Counted from the first letter of the stretch, positions 11,560 through 23,700 are shown. The stretch is DNA of 64,000 nt from Caprella mutica (GCA_947561585.1 CANNZV010002324.1:39765-103764), one strand, 5' to 3'. Numbers and translations are program-made. Notes: generated by a model not told the origin, from the letters alone.

Positions 11560-11786
11560 CCAAGTAATAAAGCATGTCCAAACTCGCCATTTTAATGGCG
11601 AGTTTGTGACAGTTATTTTGAGCCCTTCAATTGCAAATGGCGAGTTTTATCTATTTTTCTCCTATGCTGCAATGTTATTTTGGAGAGAATTTATGAAAAT
11701 TTGATCATTTTGGAGAGAATTTGTTGAATTTTGGAGAGAGCTGGAGAGACAAATGGCGAGTTTATGAGACATGCTATTTTACTTGG
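11560..11786 (+). mobile_element. hAT-like MITE, CCAAGTAA family, copy B
   Basis: This 227-bp element begins CCAAGTAATAAAGC and ends TTTTACTTGG, flanked by perfect 8-bp duplications CATTAGTG at 11552-11559 and 11787-11794. The interior, with TTTTGGAGAGAATTTATG and ATTTGATCATTTTGGAG, matches copies A and C closely. Confidence 0.88.
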
Positions 11787-11794
11787 CATTAGTG

Positions 11795-12177
11795 ATGTTT
11801 ATCATCACAACAAGCCCAATTGTGAAGCTTAAATGACTTATTTTACATTAGTTTTCACTGCGGAGTTGAAATTTATAAAATAATTTACTGATTTCTGTAT
11901 CTTTCTGGGTTAAAATGAGTAATTTTTGTTCATTCTAAAATCCTAACAGAGTTACTAGTCAATCTGAAATGAGTTATTATTCCACTCTGGAATATAGTCT
12001 CCAAAGATCTTTGGCGACATAGTCGCCGGTCGCGCTTTGCAGACTGGCAATTGGAGAGAGTCTGAGATAATAGTTTATGAACCACATTATTTTATCTAGC
12101 AGACTGGACAATAGTCAATATCTGGCTATAGTCTATAGACTATGGTATAATAGTAACAACCTAATATTATTAGTTTT
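11795..12177. repeat. AT-rich gap with degraded CAGACTGG-type repeat pieces
   Basis: Phrases such as TTTGCAGACTGGCAATTGGAG (about 12035) and AGCAGACTGGAC (about 12100) suggest eroded ends of the CCAGTCTG MITE superfamily. No gene is seen. Confidence 0.4.
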
Positions 12178-12185
12178 ATTACTAG

Positions 12186-12390
12186 CCAAGTAATAAAGCA
12201 TGCGAGTTTGTGACAGTTATTTTGAGCCCTTCAATTGCAAATGGCGAGTTTTATCTATTTTTCTCCTATGCTACAATGTTATTTTGGAGAGAATTTATGA
12301 AAATTTGATCATTTTGGAGAGAATTTGTTGAATTTTGGAGAGAGCGGGAGAGACAAATGGCGAGTTTATGAGACATACTATTTTACTTGG
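12186..12390 (+). mobile_element. hAT-like MITE, CCAAGTAA family, copy C
   Basis: This 205-bp element lacks about 20 bases near its left end compared with copy B. Perfect 8-bp duplications ATTACTAG flank it at 12178-12185 and 12391-12398. Confidence 0.88.
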
Positions 12391-12810
12391 ATTACTAGTA
12401 TTTTTATCCTGCTCAGCGAGTCAGCTGTAGTGCTAAACCAAATTAACCAATCTGACTATCTATAGAAATAAGAATAGGTCAATAGGAGACTTTTTCTATA
12501 TGAACAATTACAATCCTTAATATTTTATTTTCCTCCTGCATAATTGCATTTACATGATTACATCATCATCATGAAATACCCAATTTAAATGAATTTTACC
12601 GAGGAAATTACTGAAAGTGTGTTTTGTTAGTTTGTTATGATTTCTACTTAGTAGATTAGTAAGGTTACTTGATATTTCATATAAATTGTCAAATTGACAA
12701 CCATTTCAAGAATCAATATTTTGCAAGGTACTGAAGGTAGAAGATCTCATCTTCAAGCTCTAATGTAATTGATTGTCTTTTGTTCAGAAAGGTCATCTTT
12801 GCTCATAGTC

Positions 12811-13563
12811 ATGGTCATGGACAGAGAACAGAACAATTCACCAAAACAAGAAAATCATAAAGAGGAAATGGAGAGTGAAGAGGATCTCTCAGATGCAGGT
12901 AAATATTGGAAAGTTTTAAGATTATTATTTTGATTACAGTATTCTATTAAAATCCAGAGGCTTATTTTTTTTCAAATTTAATTTTTATGTAGCTAACTAC
13001 AACTGTTTTTATTAATTGAAAAACAGAAATATACAATATAATCAAGAGATTTGGGAAAGAGAGTGTATGTCCATATGATAATGATAATGATAATATTTAT
13101 TGTGAAAAAATAAAATACAAGAAACACAAGCCTATATAATAGTAAGGATACTTTCAGGCAATATGATTAAATAAATTCTTACAAAGAAAATTCACTGAGA
13201 GTATTTATTTAATCTGGTAACATGTAACATAATCAGATGCTGGGCTTTATTTGACTTAAACAAATAATTGTCAATGCATCTTAATTAAAACTAATTCCAA
13301 AGAAATAGGAATGTAGTTTAGGCAAATTTTCAAACATTGTAGCTCGCTATTATATATTTTTAATGAATAGCTAAGTCATAAAAGCATTATTTTCTTTTAA
13401 ATTTTCAGATATAGCTCAGCTTGGTGCTCAAATGGATGCCATTAATGAAGCTTTGGACACAATAGAGACAAAGAATGATACCATTATGAATCAGATGAAA
13501 AAACTTATTGAAGAAAACAATAAAATAAAAGAAGAAATGAAGAACGATGGAGCTTCAAAGTAG
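12811..13563 (+). CDS. BBLN: Bublin coiled-coil protein homologue (UPF0184), exons 12811-12898 and 13409-13563
   Basis: Exon 1 opens at ATG 12811 (an in-frame ATG two codons later is an alternative start) and ends at GCAG|GTAAAT. Exon 2 follows ATTTTCAG at 13409 and ends at TAG 13561-13563. The joined frame encodes 80 residues, against about 83 for the human protein. The N-terminal third is acidic and probably disordered (SEEDLSDAD). The rest is one coiled coil with the family signature around MDAINEALDTIETKND, matching the conserved INSxLDxxxxKND-type core of vertebrate C9orf16/BBLN, then heptad-like KKLIEENNKIKEEM. Bublin is linked to intermediate-filament organisation in nematode intestine; the insect role is unknown. 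Neither exon exceeds 155 bases. A family resemblance, not a search, underlies the name. Confidence 0.75.
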
Positions 13564-14030
13564 CTTTTGCTTTTTGAAAAGTGTAATTTTGAAATTGTTG
13601 CATCATACATTCCTGCTAGTGGTATAATAGATATGATTTATTTATTGCATATGTATATATAGGGATAGAAAGAGCTCAAAGAGCCTTTATTTTAATCATG
13701 AAATTTGGATCAGGGCAAAAATGATACACTACTCTTAACTAAATTATATATCTTGCTCTTGTTTCAGTATCAATCCCTCAACACAGAAAAAGTATCAAAC
13801 TAACTAATAGCATGATAATTTAAATTAAACTATATATTTTTTACAAATATTGATCAGGTATATATTAATTTTAGTATAATGAGCCTATCCTATGTTCTTT
13901 TTAAATTTGCCATTATCATTTAATTCTTTGTTCTATGTATTTCTGTTTGAGAAATATAACAGAGTTGAGGGATAGGAAGAAAATTATTGGGCAAGTAGGA
14001 TAAATAATTATATTACACATAGGTTCCCAT
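13564..14030. other. AT-rich 3' flank of the bublin gene
   Basis: This stretch probably holds the 3'UTR of the upstream gene. I see no canonical AATAAA in the first 150 bases and no other gene. Confidence 0.45.
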
Positions 14031-14035
14031 CAGTC

Positions 14036-14262
14036 TGCAAAGCATGCACAATCAGGCTCCAGATATTTAATTACTTGGGCAATATGTCTCCAAAGATTTT
14101 AAAATCTTTCTCCAAAAAGGCCATAAATCTCGAAATATTCTCCACTAATTACATGTAAACAAGGAACTAATTGGAAAATTGTTGCTAGATATTGAGAAAG
14201 CCAATTTCAATGCCTCAAAAGTTAAACTTTACCCATTTTTTGCAGACTGGGGTACCCATTCT
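14036..14262 (+). mobile_element. MITE with CAGTCTGCAAAG / TTTTGCAGACTG ends
   Basis: The ends are inverted (CAGTCTGCAAAGC and TTTTTGCAGACTGG). The interior phrases TCTCCAAAGATTTT, ATTACATGTAAACA and AAAGTTAAACTTTAC recur in the copy at 20999-21290. Flanking GTTCCCAT and GTACCCAT form an imperfect 8-bp direct repeat. Confidence 0.65.
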
Positions 14263-14269
14263 TAATTAT

Positions 14270-15005
14270 CTTTGAAACTTGGATACATTTGACACATGCA
14301 TTCTGAATAAAATAGACTGTAGATAAAATATTACAAATAAGAAAATTTGTATCATATTTGTAATGGAAATTTGAATGCATTACTGTGCTTCTAACCACAC
14401 AGACTCAATACATTAATTTTAAATATCTAACATTTACTGGCAAGTGCATTATTTCTAATGATATTATTAGGTATTTTTATGATGTCTTTTAATTCAAAAA
14501 TTATATTTTTATGAAGGTTAAAATTCATATTCCTTTTTTTTTCACATCAAAAATGAACATTCCACTGCAGAAAATATTGTAGCTGTGGAGGGCAGTTTTG
14601 AGGATGAATAATAAATCATTGACTTTCTTCATTGGTAATCGTTGTTTTCCGGGAAAACAGAATAAAAAACAATACTTGTATTTGAAATAGTAACATGCAT
14701 GAATAATGAAAAGGTGGATAAATTTGGTTCTTAATTTACCACATTTGAAAATCTGGCATTTAGTGCTTCAATATTCATAAACTAAGAAATAGGTATTTCA
14801 TGTTTTGAGACTTGGAAAAATGCTGTAAAATTATGAAAATCAAGTTTAATAGCTAATGCAAATTTACCTTGAAGGCAAGAAAGTGAACATCTGATAAATT
14901 TATTGGCTAGGCTGGGTTACAAACTTGCAATATGACAAATATGTATTTCAAAACTTAATGAATGAATGTAAATTAACTGAATTTAGTGCCACTGTGCACT
15001 TTAAT
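14270..15005. other. AT-rich non-coding stretch
   Basis: No gene, RNA or clear repeat is supported here. Confidence 0.5.
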
Positions 15006-15007
15006 AA

Positions 15008-15115
15008 TTAGGGTTGTGACAATATGCGTTTAAAATCATAGATCTTAAGAATATCATAGACGAAACTAAATGAAATGGTATCTAATACCGCTGGTTTAGA
15101 ATGATTCAATACTCT
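15008..15115. mobile_element. Half copy of the GACAATATGC palindromic MITE
   Basis: The sequence GTGACAATATGCGTTTAAAATC...ATCATAGACGAAACTAAATG closely matches the reverse complement of the right half of the full palindromic element at 26742-26927. Only one arm is present. Confidence 0.55.
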
Positions 15116-16417
15116 TTAATTCTTTCCGTTGACGTTGTATTGTCCCTCTCCATTTATCGTCACGTTTCAGTTATTTTCGTCTATAACAAGACTTGGAAAC
15201 ATTTCTATGGTTTAGGTATTTTACAAATCGATGTCTCCATATATTTTTTATTATTGTTACAAAAATGTAAGTAATTTCATTTAAAATTACAATCAGAGTG
15301 TCAGTTTAACTGATGAGATGTATGTCAATACGGTACATTCAGGACAAACCTACCGAAATTGATTAGGTATAGAGAATTTGGTATGCGCGATTTTACGCTT
15401 CAAATAAAAAAAATTCAAAATAATGTTCATACTATTTTGCTTGTTTTTAATTATATTTCTTAAGTATATAATCAGAAATTAATTCGGTCATCAATATTTA
15501 AAATAAATCGATGTGTCGATATCTGGGTATCAATAAAGAGGGTTTTCCATTTATCGTCATGGGGTAACGATAAATGGTATTTTGATCAATTTCGAATTAG
15601 TGGTTCTAAAACAGTTCAATGGTTAGTAAATATATTTATTCTCAATATTTATTCAATTTTACATACTTAGATAGTTTTTAGCCATTTATCGACCTACTAG
15701 AACTTAATTAGGGTGGTAAGCAGGGGGGAGGGGAAGTAGAGGGGGACATAGCTATACATATATAATAGAATCTGAATAGTTTATTATACTATTCAATATA
15801 CCTTGTTCATCTAAATAATGATTTGTAAAAAAAATAAAATTTGATTTAAATAGAAAAAGTGTCATCTAATTTGATAAAACGTACAAAATTTTCACAAGTT
15901 TTAGACGTCATGTTGTTGTATTGCCGTACACGTTATCCAAAGAACGTTTGCACATCTGCGTGTGATATTAATAATTAATATATAGCTGATATTCATCTTA
16001 AAATCATTCAATAGGTAGTTTAGTGTTTACATACACAGTTTACGATGATATATATTTTGTGAAAAAAATCTATTTGGAAAAACAAACAACGTGATCTATC
16101 AAAATTTTGATACGACTTTGGTTATCTAAAACTTTTCCTCTCTAAATAAATTGATTTCAGCTGAAATAATTCATATCATAAATTAATTATTGTTAATCCA
16201 TCACATTATCTTAAATGCCCTCTCAAGTGTCCGGGAAAACTTTGAATATGTTAAATAAACCGCGTAAAATAAAGTTTACTATATATATTTTTCATTCTTT
16301 TTAAAGTTTTTAATACTCTGTGTGAACCAATAGTACGAAACATTATTGTTATACTCAAGATAATTTAATGAGAAGGAAATTAAAAATATTGTCGCTTTGA
16401 TTAATTACTTGCATAGT
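15116..16417. other. Non-coding stretch with recurrent CCATTTATCG / CGATAAATGG motif
   Basis: CCATTTATCGTCA or its inverse occurs at about 15145, 15548, 15569 and 15682. The pair at 15548-15577 is arranged as an imperfect palindrome around CATGGGGTAA. No gene is seen. Confidence 0.5.
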
Positions 16418-16489
16418 GTTTTTACGTCTGCTGCAGAATCAGAGACCAATTCACTGACTTCAAAATGTAATTTTATCAAGATGAGATTC

Positions 16490-16790
16490 ATGAACAAAGT
16501 CAAATACCACCTGTCGGTGTCTAGCTTATGGATGCAAGAAAGCTACTCCGTTAATATAGTCACTTACCAAAAATGTGACGAAGAAGTACTTAGATCTTTG
16601 TGCTAGGTAGGCTCCTAGGCTTCATTTACTATCACCTCTTCATTTTCCTCTTCTATCCGTGAGTGTAGCGAACGCTGCTTGTGACCATTTTCGTAACATT
16701 CCTTGGTAAGGCCGGACTGCTTTCACTGAGTAGCTTTTCTACGTCCATGAGCATTGTCACCGACGGTGGTAGGTGACTTTGTTCATGAAG
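16490..16790 (+). repeat. Foldback (inverted arms) repeat, unit 1
   Basis: The left arm (about 16490-16582, ATGAACAAAGTCAAATACCA ... TCACTTACC) is the inexact inverse of the right arm (about 16690-16790, CATTCCTTGGTAAG ... GGTGACTTTGTTCAT). Each arm is about 95 bases and the loop about 110. Transcribed, it would form a long hairpin. Related copies are at 440-645, 17810-18100 and 56085-56220. Confidence 0.7.
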
Positions 16791-16929
16791 AACCTTTTCT
16801 TTCTGACTGCTTCTTCGAGTCCCTTGTATTTAACTTCCTTTTAGACATGAGCGATATGGCCTTTAGTTCCGAAACAGATGTTAATCCTCACTACAATCAT
16901 TATTTTTCCATTCTGGCATCATTTCCCCT

Positions 16930-17402
16930 ACTCAGCCAACTTTTCCTTCATTCTACCTAATTTACCACATTTTTCCTGATTTCCCCCTTCTACCTGATTT
17001 CCCCCTTCTACCTAATTTCCTCCATTCTATCTTTTTTCCCCCATTCTACCTGCTTTTTTCCATTCTACATAATTTCCCCTCATTCTAACTAGCTAATTCC
17101 CCCCATTCTACCATATTTTTCCCAATTCTACCATATTTTTCCAAATTCTAACATATTTTTCCAAATTCTACCTAATTTCCCCCCATTCTACATGATTTCC
17201 CCCCATTCTACCTAATCTCCCCTATTCTACCTAATTTCCCCCGTTCTACCTGATTTTCCATTATTCTACCTAATTTCTCCATTCTACCTAATTTCCCCCC
17301 ATTCTACCTAATTTCCCCCTATTCTACCTGATTTTCCCCATTCTACCTGATTTTCCTCATTCTACCTGATTTTGCCCCATTCTATCTGATTTTCCCCCAT
17401 CC
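16930..17402 (+). repeat. ~20-bp minisatellite (CCCCCATTCTACCTAATTT)
   Basis: About two dozen degenerate units of the form TTCTACCTGATTTCCCCCCA are arranged in tandem. The pyrimidine-rich unit varies at CCTAATTT/CCTGATTT and in the number of C residues. Confidence 0.9.
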
Positions 17403-17809
17403 TGCCAGCTGTTCAATGAAAATTTTATTCTGTGGACGATATCACCCATGTATCGACGACACATGACGATAAATGGGTTATAACATGTGACGATATTTGG
17501 TTTCAACATGTCGATAATTTTAGTTTTTCAGATATAATATTTGATTCAAAGTAGATTAATTTTTACTAAACGAATGCATAGTACTTTATATGGTTTAAAA
17601 AATTTGAATGTTATCTTTTAATTGGTTCTGTCGTATATGCATTAGTAGAAAGGAGAGTTACACAATAATAATAGTTTTAAATGAAACCTTTTAAGTGGTC
17701 GATTAATGGAGACTTCCCCCTACGTAGGGGTTTTTACGTCTGCTGCAGAATTGGAGGCCAATTCACTTACTTCAAAGGTAATTTTATTAAGACGAGATTC
17801 AAGAAAAAA

Positions 17810-18100
17810 GTCAAATACTACCTGTCGGTGTCTAGCTCATGGATGCAGGAAAGCTACTCCGTGAATGTAGTCACTTACCAAAAATGTGACGAAGAAGTAC
17901 TTAGATCTTTATGTAAGGTAGACTTTAAGGCTTCATTTACTATCAACTCTTCATTTTCCTCTTCTATCCGAGAGTGCAGCGAACGGTGCTTGTGTCCCTT
18001 TTCGTTAAATTCCTTGGTAAGGGACTGCTTTCACTGAGTAGCTTTTCTACATCCATGAGCATTGTCACCGACGGTGGTAGGTGACTTTGTTCATGAAGCA
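17810..18100 (+). repeat. Foldback (inverted arms) repeat, unit 2
   Basis: This is the second copy of the foldback segment, with the same arms (AAAGTCAAATACTACCTG left, GGTGACTTTGTTCATG right). Substitutions differ between the units, so the duplication is older than the one at 8257-10728. Confidence 0.7.
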
Positions 18101-18234
18101 ACTTTTCTTTCTGACTGCTTCTTTGAGTCCCTTGTATTTAATTTCATTTTGACATCAGCGATAATATGACCTTTGGCTTCGAAGCAGACGTTAAACCCGT
18201 ACTACAATCATTAATTTCTCCATTCTAGCATCAT

Positions 18235-18850
18235 TTTCCCTACTCAGCCAACTTTTCCCCCATTCTACCAAATTTACCCCATTCTACCTGATTTTCCCCT
18301 ATTTCAACCTGATTTTCCCCCATTCTACCTAATTTACCCCATTCTACCTGTTTTCCGGCCCCCTTCTACCTGATTTCCCATTCTACTTAATTTCCTCCAT
18401 TCTACCTTATTTCCCCCATTCTACTTGATTTTCCCCCATTCTACCTGATTATCCCCAATTCTAACCTGATTTTCCCCATTCTACCTAATTATCCCCAATT
18501 CTAACCTGATTTTCCCCCATTCTACCTAATTTACCCCATTCTACCTGATTTTCCCCCATTCTACCAAATTTTCCCCAATTCTAACTTGATTTTCCCCCAT
18601 TCTACCTGATTTTCCCCCATTCTACCTAATTTCCTCCATTCTACCTAATTTACCCCATTCTACCTGATTTTTCCCCATTCTACCTAATTTCCTCCATTCT
18701 ACCTTATTTCCCCCATTCTACCTATTTTCCCCCATTCTTCCTATTTTCCCCCATTCTTCCTAATTTTCCCCATTCTACCTAATTTTCCCCCATTCTATTG
18801 GATTTTCCCCATTCTATTGGATTTTCCCCATTCTATCTGATTTTCCCCCA
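18235..18850 (+). repeat. ~20-bp minisatellite, second array
   Basis: The unit is the same as in the array at 16930-17402, with about 30 degenerate copies. It ends with two CCCATTCTATTGGATTTTC variants before TGCCAGCTGTTC. Confidence 0.9.
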
Positions 18851-19065
18851 TCCTGCCAGCTGTTCAATGAAAATTTTATTCTGTGGACATTTGATTCAAA
18901 GTAGATTAATTTTTACTAAACGAATGCATAGTACTTTATATGGTTTAAAAAATTTGAATGTTATCTTTTAATTGGTTCTGTCGTATATGCATTAGTAGAA
19001 AGGAGAGTTACACAATAATAATAGTTTTAAATGAAACCTCTTAAGTGTTCGATAAATGAGGACTT

Positions 19066-19608
19066 CCCCCTATTGTAACAACCCTATTAAATAATCTAGT
19101 TTTATTTAATAAGAAAGCCTATATTAGTTTACAAATTGCAAAATAATGAATAAAGCAAGGAAACATATGACTGTTGTTGTTGTCGGGATTCGCAAATAAT
19201 AATAAATAATTGCAAACAAGATGTTTCCATATGATTGGTTCAATATTTCTAAAGATTAATATCGAAATTTTGACAACAAACATAAAACTCAATATAAAAT
19301 AATATGAGATTTATTTTAGTAAATACAAAATACCAATAAAGAAAATATCTGCTGGAATGATAGCACAAATATTACTCAAGAAATATGCTTGTGAAAAAAA
19401 AATCATTACACATAAATCAGCATTGAAGTAATAAATTGAAAATATCACGGAAACTGTAAATATATTCGATATATGTATTTCGGGGGGCATGCCAACCCTC
19501 GACCCCCTCCCCCCTGCCAGGTCATTAATCAATCATGGAGTGTGTAGTACAACAAACTAGCAGATACAACAAACTACATTACTGTTTCATGTAAAAAATC
19601 TATATTGT
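19066..19608. other. Non-coding stretch sharing a core with 54000-54110
   Basis: The segment 19470-19585 (CCTGCCAGGTCATTAA, ACAACAAACTAGC, GATACAACAAACTACATTA) is the approximate inverse of 54010-54100. A dispersed repeat therefore occurs at both places. No gene is seen. Confidence 0.55.
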
Positions 19609-19612
19609 TTAA

Positions 19613-20212
19613 AGGTCCTCTCCAGGCTCCGGAAAAAAAATGAATTTATAACATAATATTATAGAACTAAGGTCTTTGATCATTATTCTGCAAACCGCAT
19701 ACAATTCGGTTCATTATATATTTTATAATTTGTCTTTAAAGTTTTTTAATACTCTGTGAGCAACAATTGAGCGAATCACTAATCTGATGCTCAAGAAGAA
19801 GATTGTACACTCTTTGTTTTGATTACAAATTTGAATTTTATAAACAAACCATGCATTTTCGGCCTTTATTTAAATTATTTTAGATATTAATTGTTTCCTA
19901 AAGTATATAAACGTTTCTATTATAAGTTCATTCAATTTTGTACCTTTACACGAATATTAAATGGATTTATTAAACCTAATACCTAGTAGACAATCAAAAC
20001 AAATGGTGTACATTCTTTTTCTTCAGGCTGAAAATTTCTTAAATTAGTAAGTCGGAAGTAAAATAAGTTTTGTAGAGTTTTGATTTTAGAAATCTTTAAA
20101 AGCATATAAAATTAAAAATACGCTACCAAATTCGATGCGGTTTGCAGCAAAATGATAAGGAACATTAGCCTCGTTTAATAAAGCAATAAAAATATTTGCT
20201 TGGAGGGGAACT
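19613..20212 (+). mobile_element. TTAA-flanked TIR element, copy 1
   Basis: The element begins AGGTCCTCTCCAGGCTCC and ends CTTGGAGGGGAACT, with TTAA immediately outside (19609-19612 and 20213-20216). It shares the whole interior with 34703-35280, for example ATAATATTATAGAACTAAGG and AAGTATATAAACGTTTCTAT. It has no coding capacity. TTAA targets are used by piggyBac and Kolobok superfamilies; which one applies is not decided. Confidence 0.75.
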
Positions 20213-20216
20213 TTAA

Positions 20217-20720
20217 GTAATTTCAATGAAAACACCGGTTTTTTCAAAGTTCTCAATCCTTCAATAAAACATAGGAAATGAATAACTTTAAACCCTCATA
20301 TCTCAAAAACTATTAGTTTCTACAAAAAACGGTTTTGATTTTCGGATTCTATGGACAATAATACATATAAAAAAATTAATTTAAAATAAATCTGGTGGGG
20401 GTCGTCAAATGGGAAAGACCCCTTTGATCATATAAGATAAAACGATATAATGATAACTATTTTAACTGACCGATTATTCGTAATTTACCTTTATAATATT
20501 TAATGATAACTGTAAGAGTTACGAAGTTAGTGCAACACCCCTTTACATTACACCTTTAAGTCATTATGGCAACACTCAAGCGCTTCGAAAATATTGCCAT
20601 CGAGCAACCAATCACCGTAAATTTGGCGTCATTGCGTGTTATCATTCTTTTACTTTGTTTGTAATCAAACCAAACTCTCATCCATTTGGTAAAGGAATTG
20701 CTTTGGATTCATAAATTACC
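20217..20720. promoter_or_regulatory. 5' flank of SRSF1
   Basis: This AT-rich flank precedes the SRSF1 start codon. The last 100 bases probably include 5'UTR, but I see no canonical TATA or initiator that I would defend. Confidence 0.35.
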
Positions 20721-23700
20721 ATGTCTCGTACTGATAACCGTATTTATGTTGGTAATCTGCCTCCTGACATAAGAACTAAAGATATCGAAGATTTATTCTA
20801 TAAATTTGGTAAAATTATATTTATTGACCTTAAAAATAGAAAAGGTCCTCCTTTTGCGTTCGTTGAATTCGACGATCCAAGGTAAGAAAAACTTACACAT
20901 GGTACCTTACTTAAATTTTGAACTTCTGTTTAGTATAATATTGTCAATCTCGAACCTAAGATGCTTTAACTTTTTTCCTAAGAGGCTGTGAGTGTCAGTC
21001 TGCAAAGCATGCACAATCAGTCTGGATATTTAATTTTCATGGCAATTGCCAATTTTTACTCCAAAGATTTTCAAATTTCTCTCCAAAGACCAAAATAACT
21101 AAAATACTCTCCATTAGTGAATAATTAGGTAGGTACATCATACATGTAAACATAGGAATTAATTATAAAATTGTCGCTGGATACCTAATTGAGGAGACTA
21201 TAATTTCATTGTTTCAAACTTTCAAGGCCTCATTAGTTGCCAGCTAAACTTCACAATGTCAACTTTATACATCTTTTGCAGACTGGTGTGAGTCTGTGAC
21301 ATATGAATATGTTTCAGAACCAGTCTATAATTGGTGCTGTGGCCTGTGGTCTATGCTCAATTTTGGTTTCTGAAATTTACCTATGGTGGGAAAATTCCCA
21401 GTCGACAGAATATGGATCATTTTTCTAAGACTCTCTCTCTGCGGGAGTTTTTGATTGAATTTCAGAAAATGGAGATCTCTGCGGGAGACCAATACCATGA
21501 ATTAATTCCTATCTTACCATTAATTTTGCTGCGGGAGATTTTGAATTAATTCCTATCTTACCATTAATTTAGATGCGGGAGATTCTGAATCTGCTGCTGC
21601 GAGTCAGAGAATAACTCTCTCAAAATTAAATCTCTGCGGTAGAAGAGATACATTCTGCAGACTGGAACATATTCAGAATGAGAAAATTCTGTCTCGAAAT
21701 TTAGTAAAGTTTATTTAGAACTTAGAAGTTTAGATTACCATGTTTCAAAGTATTGGCAATGTAGCCAGTAGGCCTGTCTGCATAATGTGTCTCTTCTCCT
21801 GCACCAGTTTGCATTTGGGGCACTGAACTCCTCTGACTTTTTCAAAAATCTAAGAAATAGCTGCCAACATTTTTCATCAATTTGTCTAGTCCTCCAACAT
21901 TTTTCCAGTTTCCCCTCCAAAAATGAATAGTAATATAGGAATTAATAGCAAAATATCCTTCAACATTGCAAGAATTTTTTTATTAGAGAAACTGAATATC
22001 TGATATATCATTGGAATTTACCACCAAATACAATCTGGCTCCCGCAGAGATTTTATTTTGAGAGAGTTTCTCTCCGACCCTCGGCAGCAGATTTTAATAG
22101 AGTTTGTGACAGTTATTTTGATTTTTGAGCCCTTCAATTGCAAATGGTGAGAAAAATCTAATTTTTTCCTATGCTACAATCTTATTTTGGAGAGATTTAT
22201 GATAATTTGATCATTTTGGAGAGAAATTTGGTGAATTTTGGAGAGAGCTGGCCATATTTCAAAATATGAATTAAGTCGCCAGTATATTGGTGACTTTTGA
22301 GAGGTGAAATAAGTTGATAATTTGATAAACATGCAATATATTATATAACTAGTAACCAGACCAGTCTGGAAAAATAGGTGCTTTCTGATGAACTAATTAC
22401 TCTTTTGGAGTTGGTGCTAATTACATATATTCTCTTTTAACAAATTTTACGGGCGAGCAATCCGCTACAGACTTCAAAAATTAATGGTTTATTGCTAAAA
22501 ATTGTATAATCTGCAGCATTTAGAGTTCATCTGTTAGCCGTAGCAGTTTTTCAGACTGGTAACCAGATTGTATTTGGTGGTAAATTCCAATGATATGTCG
22601 CCAGATATTCAATTTCTCTAATAAAAATTCCTGCTATGTCGGTCAGAGCATATTTGTCTATTAATTCCTATATTGCCATTAATTTTTGGTGGGGAAACTG
22701 GAAAAATGTTTGAAGGACTAGACAAATTGATGAAAAATGTTGACATATTTCACAGATTTTGAATAAGTCAGAGGAGTTCAGTGCACCAAATACAAACTGG
22801 ACTAAAAAATCATTCATGAAATAGTCTCAAGAGATGCACATTAGCACATGCATCATACATGAAGCATGAGGCTAGTCTGCAGAATATGGAAAATTTTTCA
22901 AAGACTCTGCGGGAGTTTTTCATTGAATTTTAGTAATCGGAGGTCTCTGCAGGAGATCATGAATTAATTCCTATGTTTCCATTAATTTTGCTACGAGAGA
23001 TTTTGAATTTATTCCTATGTTACCATTAATTTTGCTGCGGGAGATGCTGAATCTGCTGCTGAGAGTCGGAAAGTTACTTTCTCAAATTAAAATATCTGCG
23101 GGAGAAGAGACATATTCTGCAGACTGGTCATGAGGATATTTTCAAGTGTTAAATCTTCACTAGGAAGTCAAATTTCTTCATTAAAGTATCCATTTTCTCA
23201 CTAAACTGGCGACTTTCCTGCCACACTTTGAAATATGGAGAGTTGGAAACTCAAATAGAGTATGAGACCTACTATATTACTTGGTGGCAGAGATCTCAAA
23301 ATTTTTAAATTTCAATCAAAACTCCTGCAGAGAGTCTTTGAAAAATGTTCCATATTCTGCAGTCTGGCCAGTAGGGTAAGTTCCAAGTTCCGACAAGCAG
23401 GGTGGATTTAAATAAACTAAACACTTGGTTTAAACTATATTTTTTTTTTGAGCAAAGAAAACCATCGGTTTTTCTCAGATTTTATCATATACAATCACAT
23501 CTTACAAATATAATATGAAATAAGTCTTTTGCTGTTTTAAACCAAACAAAGATACATATTGATTGTACATAGGTACTGTGTTGAAGTTTGTTTTATTTGT
23601 TCAGCACTGAATAGGTAGATTTGTGATAATTAAATTCTTGTGACTTTTCTTAAGTCTCTTTCTCTTGAAGTTTCCTTTAGTGTTCCTCTAATTAGTAGCA

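Larger units (their letters stand above)
16418..19065 (+). repeat. 1.3-kb tandem duplication carrying foldback arms and a 20-bp minisatellite
   Basis: Unit 1 is about 16418-17729 and unit 2 about 17730-19065. Both start with TTTTTACGTCTGCTGCAGAAT, contain the foldback segment, then a ~20-bp array, then TGCCAGCTGTTCAATGAAAA and an almost identical tail (ATTTGATTCAAAGTAG ... AAATGAAACC). Unit 2 lacks about 105 bases present in unit 1 at 17439-17544. Open frames at 16397-16606 and 17681-18037 share peptide sequence only because of the duplication; I see no protein domain in them. Confidence 0.8.

Noticed and set aside
16397..18037. Two ORFs sharing the peptide ESYSVN(I/V)VTYQKCDEEV
   Set aside because: The shared peptide is explained by the 1.3-kb DNA duplication; the DNA forms inverted arms, and no protein domain is visible.
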